DNA from: Actinosynnema sp. ALI-1.44
GTDB taxonomy: Bacteria > Actinomycetota > Actinomycetes > Mycobacteriales > Pseudonocardiaceae
DNA length: 64,000 bases
Assembly: GCF_001984155.1 (NCBI RefSeq)
Contig: NZ_MTQO01000054.1
Coordinates: 620,001-684,000, forward strand
Reading direction: 5' to 3'
Part shown: positions 39,086 through 49,148 of the stretch, piece by piece
How the letters are laid out: each line of letters begins with the position of its first letter
Numbering within the stretch: position 1 is the first letter of the stretch
Position numbers and translations under genes: made by a program
The notes under the pieces: model-generated
Told to the model about the DNA's origin: nothing
What the model saw: only the letters and a program-made list of their open reading frames with translations
Database searches by the model: none

Positions 39086-40198
39086 ATGGACCTCGATCTC
39101 GACGCCGCCACCCTGGCCTTCCAGGCCGAAGTCCGGTCGTGGCTCGCCGCGAACACGCCTGCCGACCTGCCGTCGATGGACACGGCCGACGGCTTCGAAG
39201 CCCACCGCGCCTGGGAGAGAACGCTTTTCGACGCACGCCTGTCGGTGGTGTCGTGGCCGGAGGAGTTCGGCGGCAGGAACGCGTCCCTGCTCCAGTGGGT
39301 GGTCTTCGAGGAGGAGTACTACGCGGCGGGTGCGCCCGCCCGGGTCAGTCAGAACGGCATCTTCCTGCTGGCGCCGACGTTGTTCGCGCACGGCACGGCC
39401 GAGCAGTGTGCCCGGTTGCTCCCCACGATGGCCAACGCCGAACAGGTGTGGGCCCAGGCCTGGTCGGAACCGGAGGCGGGCAGCGACCTCGCCGCGATCC
39501 GGGCGGCCGCGCGGCGGACCGACGGCGGATGGCTGCTGAGCGGGCAGAAGACGTGGAGTTCCCGGGCGACGTTCGCCGACCGCGGGTTCGGCCTGTTCCG
39601 GACCTCCGGGGAGCGCCACCGCGGCCTGACGTACTTCATGTTCTCGTTGCGGGCGCCCGGGGTGACCGTGCGGCCGATCGCACAGCTCGACGGTGAGCCG
39701 GGTTTCGCCGAGATCTTCCTCGACGACGTGTTCGTGCCGGACGACGACGTGATCGGCGACGTCGACAACGGCTGGAAGGTCGCGATGAGCACGGCGAGCA
39801 ACGAGCGTGGTCTGTCGTTGCGCAGTCCCGGGCGGTTCCTGGCAACCGCGCGGCGTCTGGTCGAACTCTGGGAAACCTCACCGGATCCGGTGTTACGGGA
39901 CCGCGTCGTGGACGCGTGGCTCGGGGCGCAGGCGTACCGGCTGTACACCTTCGGCACTGTCACCCGGCTGGCGTCGGGCGGCAGCCTCGGCGCGGAGTCC
40001 AGTGTGAACAAGCTCTTCTGGTCGGATCTGGACATCGCGATGCACGAGACGGCGCTGGACCTGCTCGGCGGCGAAGGCGAGACCACCGGTGACTGGCTCG
40101 ACGGCTACCTGTTCTCGCTCGCGGGCCCGATCTACGCGGGCACGAACGAGATCCAGCGCAACGTCGTGGCCGAACGGATATTGGGGCTACCGCGATGA
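39086..40198 (+). CDS. fadE31: Acyl-CoA dehydrogenase FadE31
   Basis: A 370-residue acyl-CoA dehydrogenase resembling Rv3562: DAATLAFQAEVRSWLAANTP, SWPEEFGGRNASLLQWVVFE, WAQAWSEPEAGSDLAAIRAA, SGQKTWSSRATFADRGFGLF, RSPGRFLATARRLVELW and GPIYAGTNEIQRNVVAERIL. It overlaps the following short FadE by 4 bp, as expected for two subunits of a heteromeric steroid ACAD. Three bases separate it from the enoyl-CoA hydratase. Confidence 0.82.
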   Translation: MDLDLDAATLAFQAEVRSWLAANTPADLPSMDTADGFEAHRAWERTLFDARLSVVSWPEEFGGRNASLLQWVVFEEEYYAAGAPARVSQNGIFLLAPTLFAHGTAEQCARLLPTMANAEQVWAQAWSEPEAGSDLAAIRAAARRTDGGWLLSGQKTWSSRATFADRGFGLFRTSGERHRGLTYFMFSLRAPGVTVRPIAQLDGEPGFAEIFLDDVFVPDDDVIGDVDNGWKVAMSTASNERGLSLRSPGRFLATARRLVELWETSPDPVLRDRVVDAWLGAQAYRLYTFGTVTRLASGGSLGAESSVNKLFWSDLDIAMHETALDLLGGEGETTGDWLDGYLFSLAGPIYAGTNEIQRNVVAERILGLPR

Positions 40199-41064
40199 AA
40201 TTCACCCTTTCCGAAGAACAGACCCAGTTCGCGGACACCCTGGACGCGCTGCTCGCCAAGTCCGATGCGGCCAGGGCATGGGCCACGGGCAACCACGAAC
40301 CCGGCCTGGCTGTCTGGCGGCACCTGGCGGATCTCGGCGCGACGACCATCGCCACGGACGGCGAACCTGTGGACATGGTCGTGGTCATGGAGGCCATCGG
40401 CTACCACGCGATTCCCGGCCCGGCCATCGAAACGATCGCGGTTCTGCCGGAGTGGCTGGATGGCGCGTTACTGGCCACAACGGCCATTCCGCCGCACGTT
40501 TCGTATGCGGTTGACGCGGACGTGGCCGATCGCGTGTTCGTGGTGCAGGACGGAACGCTGTTCGCCGCCGTCCCTGGCAAGCGTGTCACGTCAGTGGATC
40601 CGTGCCGGGCGTTGTTCGAGGTGACCGCGACAGCTGAGATCGGCCCGTTGGCCGGAGCGTTCGATCGTGGTGTGCTCGCGTGCGCCGCGCAGTTGTTGGG
40701 AGCGGGGCGCGCGTTGTTGGCGAAGTCCGTCGAGTACGTCAAACAACGCACCCAGTTCGGCAAGCCAATCGGTTCGTACCAGGCGGTGAAGCACCACCTG
40801 GCCGCGGTCCATGTCGGCTTGGAGCTGGCCCGGCCGGTGGTGTACGGCGCCGCGTTGGGCGTGCTTCCGGCCTCCGCGGCGAAGATCGCCGCGGGCGATG
40901 CGGCGTACCGCGCCGCGCGCACAGCTTTACAGGTCCACGGTGCCATCGGTTACACCACCGAGAACGACCTCAGCCTGTGGTTGACCAAAGTCCGGGCCCT
41001 GCATTCGGCGTGGGGCACCGGGCAGGTCCACCGGGCGAGGGTGATGACGGAGCTCAGCGCGTGA
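40195..41064 (+). CDS. Acyl-CoA dehydrogenase, short partner subunit (FadE32/33-like)
   Basis: A 289-residue short acyl-CoA dehydrogenase: FTLSEEQTQFADTLDALLAK at the N-terminus, VVVMEAIGYHAIPGPAIET, VKQRTQFGKPIGSYQAVKHHLAAVH and LQVHGAIGYTTENDLSLWLT. The middle beta-domain is reduced. Coupled to fadE31 by ATGA, it is the likely second subunit. In mycobacteria fadE32 and fadE33 follow fadE31; only one is here, and the other may be the relocated gene at 7088. FadE32 acts late, on a dicarboxylic CoA intermediate. Confidence 0.8.
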   Translation: MKFTLSEEQTQFADTLDALLAKSDAARAWATGNHEPGLAVWRHLADLGATTIATDGEPVDMVVVMEAIGYHAIPGPAIETIAVLPEWLDGALLATTAIPPHVSYAVDADVADRVFVVQDGTLFAAVPGKRVTSVDPCRALFEVTATAEIGPLAGAFDRGVLACAAQLLGAGRALLAKSVEYVKQRTQFGKPIGSYQAVKHHLAAVHVGLELARPVVYGAALGVLPASAAKIAAGDAAYRAARTALQVHGAIGYTTENDLSLWLTKVRALHSAWGTGQVHRARVMTELSA

Positions 41065-41155
41065 TCAACCAGTAGGTCGGCGCCAGTCGGGTACGGACCA
41101 CCGTGCGTTGACAGGCATACTGGTCACATTCCCGCACCCCACTGACACCTCGCCG

Positions 41156-41199
41156 TCGTGAGTGTTCTGGCCTGTTCCAACCGGACTAAACACTCACGA
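41156..41199. terminator. Stem-loop between convergent fadE and fadA5 genes
   Basis: An 11-bp perfect stem, TCGTGAGTGTT pairing with AACACTCACGA, closes a 22-base loop between the 3' ends of the FadE gene (41064) and fadA5 (41207). Position between convergent genes suggests a bidirectional terminator. The right arm (AACACTCACGAGG) recurs at 16089-16101 over the SDR stop, so it may be a dispersed element. Confidence 0.6.
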
Positions 41200-41206
41200 G
41201 GGTCTT

Positions 41207-42346
<1,140 letters not shown>

Positions 42347-42362
42347 TCATCGTGATCGAAAA

Positions 42363-42457
42363 TAGAACACGTTCTCGTCATCAGCAAGACTGATGCCGCG
42401 CCAGGTCTTTCGTTGAGTTAACGGTGTATGCTCTAATCGGCCATAGAACGTGTTCCA
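42363..42457. promoter_or_regulatory. Two KstR-type operators between fadA5 and cyp125
   Basis: TAGAACACGTTCTC at 42363-42376 lies 38 bp upstream of the fadA5 start; TAGAACGTGTTCCA at 42444-42457 lies 36 bp upstream of the cyp125 GTG. Each differs from the KstR consensus by one or two bases, so each divergent promoter appears to have its own site. Confidence 0.85.
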
Positions 42458-42492
42458 CGCCGTAGTGGGGGACGACTCTTCAGGAGGCAGAC

Positions 42493-43716
42493 GTGGCCGA
42501 ACCCAGGATCCCCGAAGGCTTCGACTTCACCGATCCCGACGTTTATGCCACACGGCTACCGCATGAGGAATTCGCCGAACTGCGCCGCTGCGCACCCGTC
42601 TGGTGGAACAGCACACCCAACCGGGACTGCGGGTTCGACGACGACGGGTACTGGGTGGTCAGCAGGCACCAGGACGTCAAAGAGGTGTCCCGCAACTCGG
42701 ATGTCTACTCCACCAGTGAGAACACCGCGATCATCCGCTTCGGCCCCGACATCACCAGGGACAAGATCGAGGCGCAGCGGCTGATCATGCTGAACATGGA
42801 CCCGCCGCAGCACACCAAGGTCCGCGCGATCATCCAGCGCGGCTTCACGCCCCGCGCGATCAACAGCCTGCGCGACGCGCTGGCCGACCGCGCCGAGCGG
42901 ATCGTGAAAACCGCTGTCACGGAGGGAACCGGCGACTTCGTCCTCGATGTCGCCTGTGAACTGCCCTTACAGGCCATCGCGGAACTGCTGGGTGTGCCGC
43001 AGGACGACCGGCACAAGCTGTTCGACTGGTCGAACCGGATGATCTCGTACGACGACCCGGAAGCGTCCCAACCGGAACTCGCCTCGGCGGAACTGCTCGG
43101 CTACTCGTGGAACATGGCCGAGGAGCGCAAACGCTGCCCGGCGCACGACATCGTGACCACTTTGGTCAACGCCAACATCGACGGCGAGAACCTGACCTCC
43201 GAGGAGTTCGGCTTCTTCGTGCTGCTGCTCGCGGTGGCGGGCAACGAGACCACCCGCAACGCGATCACCCACGGCATGTACGCGTTCCTGAACAACCCCG
43301 AGCAGTGGGAACGGTACAAGGCCGAACGCCCGGCGACCGCGGCCGACGAGATCGTCCGCTGGGCGACCCCGGTGATGGTCTTCCAGCGAACGGCCAAAGT
43401 GGACACCGAGTTGTCCGGTGTGGAGATCAAGGCGGGTCAGCGCGTCGGCCTGTTCTACAGCTCGGCGAACTACGACCCCGAGGTGTTCGACGACCCGTAC
43501 AAGTTCGACATCGGCCGTGACCCCAACCCGCACCTGGGTTTCGGTGGGACGGGGGCGCACTACTGCATCGGCGCCAACCTGGCCCGCCTGGAGATCGACC
43601 TGATGTTCAACGCGATCGCCGAGCACATGCCGAACATCGCGAAGGCTGCGGACCCGGTGCGGCTGCGCTCGGGCTGGCTGAACGGGTTCAAGGAGTTCCA
43701 GGTCACCTACGTGTGA
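42493..43716 (+). CDS. cyp125: Steroid C26/C27 monooxygenase CYP125
   Basis: A 407-residue cytochrome P450 that oxidises the terminal methyl of the sterol side chain to the carboxylic acid. I-helix LLAVAGNETTRNAITHG, ExxR in DEIVRWATPV, and the haem loop HLGFGGTGAHYCIGANLARL with Cys358. The N-terminus (PEGFDFTDPDVYATRLPHEE) and WWNSTP segment are typical of CYP125 rather than CYP142. GTG start follows CAGGAGG. A KstR-type operator precedes it; ferredoxin and reductase partners are not in this window. Confidence 0.92.
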   Translation: MAEPRIPEGFDFTDPDVYATRLPHEEFAELRRCAPVWWNSTPNRDCGFDDDGYWVVSRHQDVKEVSRNSDVYSTSENTAIIRFGPDITRDKIEAQRLIMLNMDPPQHTKVRAIIQRGFTPRAINSLRDALADRAERIVKTAVTEGTGDFVLDVACELPLQAIAELLGVPQDDRHKLFDWSNRMISYDDPEASQPELASAELLGYSWNMAEERKRCPAHDIVTTLVNANIDGENLTSEEFGFFVLLLAVAGNETTRNAITHGMYAFLNNPEQWERYKAERPATAADEIVRWATPVMVFQRTAKVDTELSGVEIKAGQRVGLFYSSANYDPEVFDDPYKFDIGRDPNPHLGFGGTGAHYCIGANLARLEIDLMFNAIAEHMPNIAKAADPVRLRSGWLNGFKEFQVTYV

Positions 43717-43785
43717 TCGAGAATGCCTCTTCGGGCGCCCCGGAGTCCGTTTCGCCGGGGCGTGCCCGAGGGGGATTCTGCACCC

Positions 43786-44382
43786 ATGCGAAGGATCCTG
43801 CTCGGCATCGGTTGTGGACTGCTGCTGGCCGCGTGCGGCTCGGGCAACGGCACCGCCCAGTCGCCCGTGACCACGACACCCAGCTCGGAACCGCCTGCCA
43901 CGACGGCGTCCAAGGGCCCGATGCGGACCGGGACGAAGACCGCGTCGACCGGCGTGCCCGCGGTGGACAACTCGTGCGGGCCGGTGGAGATCTGCGGCAA
44001 GGCGGAGGTGGCCGGCGGGCAGACGCTGTCGACGGACTTCTTCACGGTGCTGAGTGAACTCAACAACAAGAGCTGCGCCGACTGGGCGGCGGGCTCGGCG
44101 GGGAAACTCGCGCTGCCCAAGGTGACCAACTCCGAGCGGACGCTGAACTTCTTCACCGAGGACCCGATCGCCTACTCCGGCCCGGCGTCCTACACGGATG
44201 CCGCGCTGCTCAAGGAAGCGACGCTCCAGGTCAACTCGAAGACCTACACGACGGGCGACAAAGGACAGTCCGAAGTCACCATGGCGGAGAACGGCAGCGG
44301 TTCGATCACCCTCACAGACTGGTCGGCCGAAGACGGGGACAAGGTGACCGCGAAGATCTACTGGTCCTGCACGGACAGGTGA
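43786..44382 (+). CDS. Hypothetical lipoprotein
   Basis: A 198-residue predicted lipoprotein: MRRILLGIGCGLLLAACGSG has a lipobox with Cys17. A Thr/Ser/Pro-rich spacer leads to a globular domain of about 140 residues with four Cys (SCGPVEICGK, SCADW, WSCTDR) that could form two disulfides. No family recognised. ATG 43786 is preceded by a G-rich ribosome site. It begins 69 bp after cyp125 and its stop abuts the ltp3 stop with no spacing (TGATCA), so it may be co-transcribed with cyp125. Confidence 0.75.
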   Translation: MRRILLGIGCGLLLAACGSGNGTAQSPVTTTPSSEPPATTASKGPMRTGTKTASTGVPAVDNSCGPVEICGKAEVAGGQTLSTDFFTVLSELNNKSCADWAAGSAGKLALPKVTNSERTLNFFTEDPIAYSGPASYTDAALLKEATLQVNSKTYTTGDKGQSEVTMAENGSGSITLTDWSAEDGDKVTAKIYWSCTDR

Positions 44383-45537
44383 TCAGCTCGGCTTGTCCGC
44401 GCTCACGACCCACATCGCGAAGTACTGCGACCCGCCGCCGTAGGCGTGCCCCAAAGCGACCCTCGCGTCGGCGACCTGGTGCGCCCCGGCACGTCCCATC
44501 ACCTGCATGGCCGCCTCGGCGAACCGGATCATCCCCGACGCGCCGATCGGGTTGGACGACAGCACGCCGCCCGACGGGTTGACCGGCAGCAGGCCGCCGA
44601 TCTCGGTCTCGCCCGCCTCGGTGAGCTTCCAGCCGTCGCCGGTCCCGGTGAACCCGAGGTTCTCCAGCCACATCGGCTCGAACCACGAGAACGGCACGTA
44701 GATCTCGGCGGCGTCGACCTCGGTGAGCGGGTCGTCGATGCCCGCCTGCTTCCACAGCGCGGCCGCCGCGTCCCGGCCCGCCTGCGGGTTGACCTGGTCA
44801 CGCCCGGCGAAGGTGGTCGGTTCGGTGCGCATCGCGGTCGCGGTGATCCACGCGGCGCCAGGACCGGCCGACTTCTCGTCCGCGATGACGACCGCGCAGG
44901 CGCCGTCCGACGACGGGCACGTCTCGTCGTAGCGGATGGGGTCCCACAGCATCTTGGACGCCCGGACCGATTCGACGGTGATGTCGGGTTGTTTGAGGTG
45001 TGCATGGGGGTTCAACGCGCCGTTGCGCCGATCCTTCGCCGCGACCATCGCTCCGATGTGCTCCGGCGCGCCTGCCCGGCGGATGTACGAGCGCACGTGC
45101 GGCGCGAAGTATCCGCCCGCGCCCGCGTGCACCGGCATGGTGAACGGCGTGGGGATGGACAACGCCCACATGGCGTTGGACTCGGACTGCTTCTCGAACG
45201 CCACCGCGAGTACCCGGCGGTGCACCCCGCCCTGTACCAGGGACGCCGCGACGTTCGCGGTCGAGCCGCCGACCGAACCGGCGGTGTGCACGCGCAGCAG
45301 CGGCTTGCCGACCGCGCCGAGGGCGTCGGCGAGGAACAGTTCGGGCATCATCACGCCCTCGAACATGTCCGGTGCCTTGCCCACGACGACCGCGTCGATG
45401 TCGGGCCAGTCGACGTTCGCGTCGGCCAGTGCCCGGTCGATCGCCTCACGGCACAAGCCGGCCATGGAGACGTCGAGGCGTTTCGCGGTGTGGTCCGTCT
45501 GCCCGGTCCCGATCACCGCGGCCAGTTGTCCGGCCAT
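44383..45537 (-). CDS. ltp3: Lipid-transfer/thiolase-like protein Ltp3
   Basis: A 384-residue thiolase-superfamily protein of the SCP-x type (Rv3523-like): VIGTGQTDHTAKRLDVSMAG, HTAGSVGGSTANVAAS where classical thiolases have the nucleophilic Cys, and NPSGGVLSSNPIGASGMIRF near the C-terminus. The Cys is replaced (AGSVGGS), suggesting an aldolase-like or accessory role rather than thiolysis. ATG overlaps the ltp4 stop (ATGA). Third gene of DUF35-ltp4-ltp3, matching the Rv3521-3523 order. Confidence 0.82.
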   Translation of the reverse strand: MAGQLAAVIGTGQTDHTAKRLDVSMAGLCREAIDRALADANVDWPDIDAVVVGKAPDMFEGVMMPELFLADALGAVGKPLLRVHTAGSVGGSTANVAASLVQGGVHRRVLAVAFEKQSESNAMWALSIPTPFTMPVHAGAGGYFAPHVRSYIRRAGAPEHIGAMVAAKDRRNGALNPHAHLKQPDITVESVRASKMLWDPIRYDETCPSSDGACAVVIADEKSAGPGAAWITATAMRTEPTTFAGRDQVNPQAGRDAAAALWKQAGIDDPLTEVDAAEIYVPFSWFEPMWLENLGFTGTGDGWKLTEAGETEIGGLLPVNPSGGVLSSNPIGASGMIRFAEAAMQVMGRAGAHQVADARVALGHAYGGGSQYFAMWVVSADKPS

Positions 45538-46589
45538 CAGTCCCGTCCCTCCATCAGGCACACGAGGTTGTGTTGCAGCGCGGGTCCGCTGGTGGCGTGC
45601 GCCAACGCGCGGTCGGCATGGCCGCCGCTGATCTGCCTGGCGGCTTCGCCGATCCGGATCAACCCGGCTGAGAACATCGGATTGCCGCACAGCGCGCCAC
45701 CGGACGGGTTGATCCTGCTCCCGTTGAGCCCGAGTGCGTTGCGCAGCAACAACTCCTGGTGGGTGAACGGTGCGTGCAGTTCGGCGACGTCGACCTTGTC
45801 GAATCCCGCGTCCCTGGCGGCGGCCACCGTCGACGGTGACGTGGTCAGGTCCCGTCCACCCAGGTTCGCCGAGTCGACGCGGTGCGCGATGCCCGTGATC
45901 CACGCCGGGCGTTCGGCCAGCTCCCGTGCCCGGTCCTCGGCGGCGAGCACGAGCGCGGCGGCGCCGTCGGTGACCGGCGCGCAGTCGTGTTTGCGCAACG
46001 GATCAGCCAGGTAGGGTCGCGTGAGCAGGTCGTCGACCGTCACGTCGCCCTTGACCTGCGCCAGCGGGTTGGACTTCGCGTCCGCCCGGCTGCGGACGGC
46101 GACTTCGGCCATCTGCTGCTCGGTCCAGATGCCCTGATCGAGACCCGCGCGCGCCTGCAGACCCGCGACGCTGACCGAGTCCGGCCACAGCGGGGCGACC
46201 GTGTACGGGTCGAGCTGCATGGTCATCACGCGGCGCAGCTTTCCCGCCGATGACTTGCCGAATCCGTACACGAGCGCGACATCCACCTCGCCGGTCTGGA
46301 TCTTCACCCACGCCTCGTAACAGGCCCAGGCCGCGTCGGCCTCCACATGCGACTCGTTGATCGGCGGGAACGCACCGATCGCGTCAACCGCTGCGATGAA
46401 CGAGAAAGCACGGCCCGCGACGTAGTCCGACGATCCGGAGCACCAGAAGTCGATGTCCGACTTGGCCAAGCCGAGCCCGCCGAGCACCTCGTGGAACACC
46501 GGTACGAGCATCTCGACGCCATTGGTCGTGCCGTGCGTCTCGCGTACGGCCGGCGCCTGGGCGAAACCGACTACGGCGACATCTCTCAC
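45537..46589 (-). CDS. ltp4: Lipid-transfer/thiolase-like protein Ltp4
   Basis: A 350-residue thiolase-superfamily protein (Rv3522-like): VAVVGFAQAPAVRETHGTTN, VEADAAWACYEAWVKIQTGE in the nucleophile region, HDCAPVTDGAAALVLAAEDR, and INPSGGALCGNPMFSAGLIR. GTG 46589 has GAGG upstream and lies 7 bp after the DUF35 gene; an upstream in-frame start would run through that gene. Ltp3/Ltp4 with a DUF35 protein probably form a complex analogous to Ltp2-ChsH2 retro-aldolase. Confidence 0.82.
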   Translation of the reverse strand: MRDVAVVGFAQAPAVRETHGTTNGVEMLVPVFHEVLGGLGLAKSDIDFWCSGSSDYVAGRAFSFIAAVDAIGAFPPINESHVEADAAWACYEAWVKIQTGEVDVALVYGFGKSSAGKLRRVMTMQLDPYTVAPLWPDSVSVAGLQARAGLDQGIWTEQQMAEVAVRSRADAKSNPLAQVKGDVTVDDLLTRPYLADPLRKHDCAPVTDGAAALVLAAEDRARELAERPAWITGIAHRVDSANLGGRDLTTSPSTVAAARDAGFDKVDVAELHAPFTHQELLLRNALGLNGSRINPSGGALCGNPMFSAGLIRIGEAARQISGGHADRALAHATSGPALQHNLVCLMEGRD

Positions 46590-46596
46590 CGGTGCC

Positions 46597-47538
46597 TCAC
46601 AGGTGCTGGGAGTAGGTCTCGAACGGCGCGTCAGCCTCGCCGCTCGGTTCGAAGTGGTCGATGTTGGCCAGCGACTGCTGCCATTCCGCACGGGGTCGCC
46701 AGACAGCCTTGACACGCATGCCCATCCGCACCGACGAAGCGTCACACCCGAGGATGAGGTGCTGGAACGCGATGTCGGCGCCGTCGAGCAAGACGTACGC
46801 GGCGACGTACGGCGGCGCGATGCGCTGGCCGAGGAACGGCACGTTGACGATGCAGAACGTGGTGACAGTGCCGTGATCCGGCAGTTCGACCTCGTCCACT
46901 GTGGGCACACCGTCGGTCGGGCACGCGCCACGCGGCGGGATGTAGACCTTCTGGCACGCCGGGCAGCGTTGCCCGAGCAGTCGCCCTTCCTGGAGACCGT
47001 TGAGGTAACGGGTCTCCTCGGCTGAGGCCGTGTGCGTGTAGGCGAGCCGAACGGGCGTGGTCACCATCGTGACGGCTTCGCCTTGACCCGCTTGCGTTTC
47101 GACGGCTTCACCCGGTTCGAAGCAGGCGATGTCGTGGATGCTGCCGACGGGATCCGTGGCCCAGCGGACCCGGACGCGCATGCCGGTGTGGATGTCGTCG
47201 GAGCTGGGGACGTCGACCGCGTGCAGTATCGACGTATCCGCGCCGTCGAGCTGGATCAGGGCCCAGGCGAACGGGCGTGTCAATGGTTGGCCGTCGTCGG
47301 GCTCAGACACCCATGTCCACGATCGGACGGTGCCCGCGGCGGCGACTTCCACCCACTCGGTGAGTTTCCGCGCGGTGACCGGGTCATATTCGACCGGGGG
47401 TACGTGCACGCGGCCGTCGTCGCCGCGAACGCCCTCGATCCGCCGGTCGCGCAGGCCGGTCATGAACCTGCCGAGGACCGGACCGAGTGACCGGGTGTAG
47501 TCGAACTCGACGTTGAGCGGCGCGCTGAGCGAGGTCAC
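46597..47538 (-). CDS. Tandem DUF35 (OB-fold) acyl-CoA-binding protein, Rv3521-like
   Basis: A 313-residue protein with two OB-fold DUF35 modules. The N-terminal one (about 60-150, WVSEPDDGQPLTRPFAWALI) has no zinc ribbon. The C-terminal one (about 175-300) has RYLNGLQEGRLLGQRCPACQ, YIPPRGACPTDG and APPYVAAYVLLDGADIAFQH. The zinc ribbon shows only three Cys (CPAC and CPTD), the fourth being Asp. DUF35 proteins deliver or bind CoA esters for thiolase-like partners. GTG 47538 lies 8 bp from a KstR-type site; no ribosome site is visible. Confidence 0.83.
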   Translation of the reverse strand: MTSLSAPLNVEFDYTRSLGPVLGRFMTGLRDRRIEGVRGDDGRVHVPPVEYDPVTARKLTEWVEVAAAGTVRSWTWVSEPDDGQPLTRPFAWALIQLDGADTSILHAVDVPSSDDIHTGMRVRVRWATDPVGSIHDIACFEPGEAVETQAGQGEAVTMVTTPVRLAYTHTASAEETRYLNGLQEGRLLGQRCPACQKVYIPPRGACPTDGVPTVDEVELPDHGTVTTFCIVNVPFLGQRIAPPYVAAYVLLDGADIAFQHLILGCDASSVRMGMRVKAVWRPRAEWQQSLANIDHFEPSGEADAPFETYSQHL

Positions 47539-47546
47539 AGTGGAAG

Positions 47547-47616
47547 TGAAACACGTTATCGCGAGGCTGGCAAATGGTCACTGGATAGCCCTTGTATCGA
47601 CCTGTAACACGTTCTA
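47547..47616. promoter_or_regulatory. Two KstR-type operators between DUF35-ltp operon and fadD
   Basis: TGAAACACGTTATC at 47547-47560 adjoins the DUF35 start (8 bases between site and start codon) and TGTAACACGTTCTA at 47603-47616 ends 11 bp before the fadD ATG. The second overlaps a TAGATT hexamer placed as a -10 element for a leaderless fadD transcript. Confidence 0.8.
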
Positions 47617-47627
47617 GATTTGCGGGT

Positions 47628-49148
47628 ATGACCGCGATAGGGCTCTGGAACATCGCCGCTGACCTGCCCGATCACCCCGCCGTCGTGGATCCGGACGGCG
47701 CCGTCGTGACCTACGGGGAGCTGGCGGCAAGAGCCAACCGCTACGGCCGCGGACTGCAGGAACTCGGCCTGACGCCGGGTGACACGGTCGTGATGGCCTT
47801 GCCGAACTCGGCGGACCTGTTGGCACTGTACTTCGCGGTGCTGCAGACCGGCCTGTACGTGGTGCCGGTGAACTGGCACCTGGTCGGACCGGAGGTCGCG
47901 TACATCATCGAGGACAGCGGGGCGAAGGTCTTCATAGCGCACTCGCGGTTCACCGAGATGGCGACAGAGGCGGGCGGGAAAGTCGCGGCGAAGTTCGCGA
48001 TCGGTGACATCCCGGGCTTCTCGCCGTTGGAGTCGTTGGGCGCGTCGGCGGGTTCGGGGCGTCCCGCCGATCGCACGGCAGGCGCACCGATGGTCTACAC
48101 CTCCGGCACCACCGGCCGCCCGAAAGGCGTGCGGAGGCCGTTGACCGGAACGGATCCCGATGACGTGCCACCCGCGTCGATGTGGTTCTTCGGGATATTC
48201 GGCATCAAACCGTTCGACGACCACGTGCACATCTGCGGCTCGCCGCTGTACCACACGGCGGTGCTGAACTTCGCGGGCATCTCGATCCAAATGGGACATA
48301 CAGTGGTCCTGATGGAGAAGTGGGACCCGGAGGAGATGCTGAGGCTGATCCAGGACCACAAGGTGACCCACAGCCACATGGTGCCGACCCAGTTCCACCG
48401 CCTGCTGGCCCTACCGGAAGACGTGCGCTCGCGATACGACGTGTCTTCGCTACGCGTGATGATCCACGGCGCGGCCCCGTGTCCACTGGAGACGAAACGC
48501 CGAATGCTCGACTGGTGGGGCCCAGTGGTGGTGGAGTACTACGCGGCAACAGAAGGCGGCGGGACATCGATCTCGGCAGAGGAATGGCTGCGCAAACCAG
48601 GCTCGGTCGGAAAAGCCTGGCCAGGCTCGGTAGTACGCGTACTGGACGACAACGGCAACGACATGCCCGTCGGCGAACCAGGCCTGGTGTACATGAAGAT
48701 GGGAACCTCGAGCTTCGAGTACCACAAGGACAAGGAGAAGACGCTGGCATCCCGCGTCGGCGACCTGTTCACCCTGGGAGACGTCGGCCACCTGGACGAA
48801 GACGGCTACCTGTACCTGCACGACCGCAAGGCAGACATGATCATCTCCGGCGGGGTGAACATCTACCCGGCGGAGATAGAAGGAGAACTCGCGGTCCACC
48901 CCAAGGTCGCGGACATAGCGGTATTCGGCCTCCCCCACGAGGACTGGGGCGAGGAAATCAAGGCAGTGGTGCAGCCCGCGCCGGGTGTGAGCCCGGACGA
49001 CGCACTGACAGAGGAACTCCTGGAGTACGCACGCGGACGCCTCGCCAAGTTCAAACTGCCCCGAAGCATCGACTATGTCGACGAACTACCACGCGACCCG
49101 AACGGCAAGCTGTATAAGCGAAAGATCCGTGCCAAGTACTTGCCTTAA
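47628..49148 (+). CDS. Acyl-CoA synthetase (FadD family)
   Basis: A 506-residue AMP-forming ligase: MVYTSGTTGRPKGVRRPLTG, YYAATEGGGTSISAEEWLRK, DLFTLGDVGHLDEDGYLYLH, KADMIISGGVNIYPAEIEGE and DPNGKLYKRKI (catalytic Lys). KstR-type control marks it as a sterol gene, probably activating a side-chain carboxylate. It does not resemble the recalled FadD17 sequence and differs from the FadD19 in this window, so no symbol is given; a FadD4-like group is possible. It converges on echA19 across a repeat-rich gap. Confidence 0.87.
   Translation: MTAIGLWNIAADLPDHPAVVDPDGAVVTYGELAARANRYGRGLQELGLTPGDTVVMALPNSADLLALYFAVLQTGLYVVPVNWHLVGPEVAYIIEDSGAKVFIAHSRFTEMATEAGGKVAAKFAIGDIPGFSPLESLGASAGSGRPADRTAGAPMVYTSGTTGRPKGVRRPLTGTDPDDVPPASMWFFGIFGIKPFDDHVHICGSPLYHTAVLNFAGISIQMGHTVVLMEKWDPEEMLRLIQDHKVTHSHMVPTQFHRLLALPEDVRSRYDVSSLRVMIHGAAPCPLETKRRMLDWWGPVVVEYYAATEGGGTSISAEEWLRKPGSVGKAWPGSVVRVLDDNGNDMPVGEPGLVYMKMGTSSFEYHKDKEKTLASRVGDLFTLGDVGHLDEDGYLYLHDRKADMIISGGVNIYPAEIEGELAVHPKVADIAVFGLPHEDWGEEIKAVVQPAPGVSPDDALTEELLEYARGRLAKFKLPRSIDYVDELPRDPNGKLYKRKIRAKYLP

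Noticed and set aside
47628-49148. Labelling this ligase fadD17 because chsE4-chsE5 lie nearby.
   Set aside because: The sequence does not resemble FadD17 as recalled, and fadD17 normally follows fadE27 directly; left unnamed.
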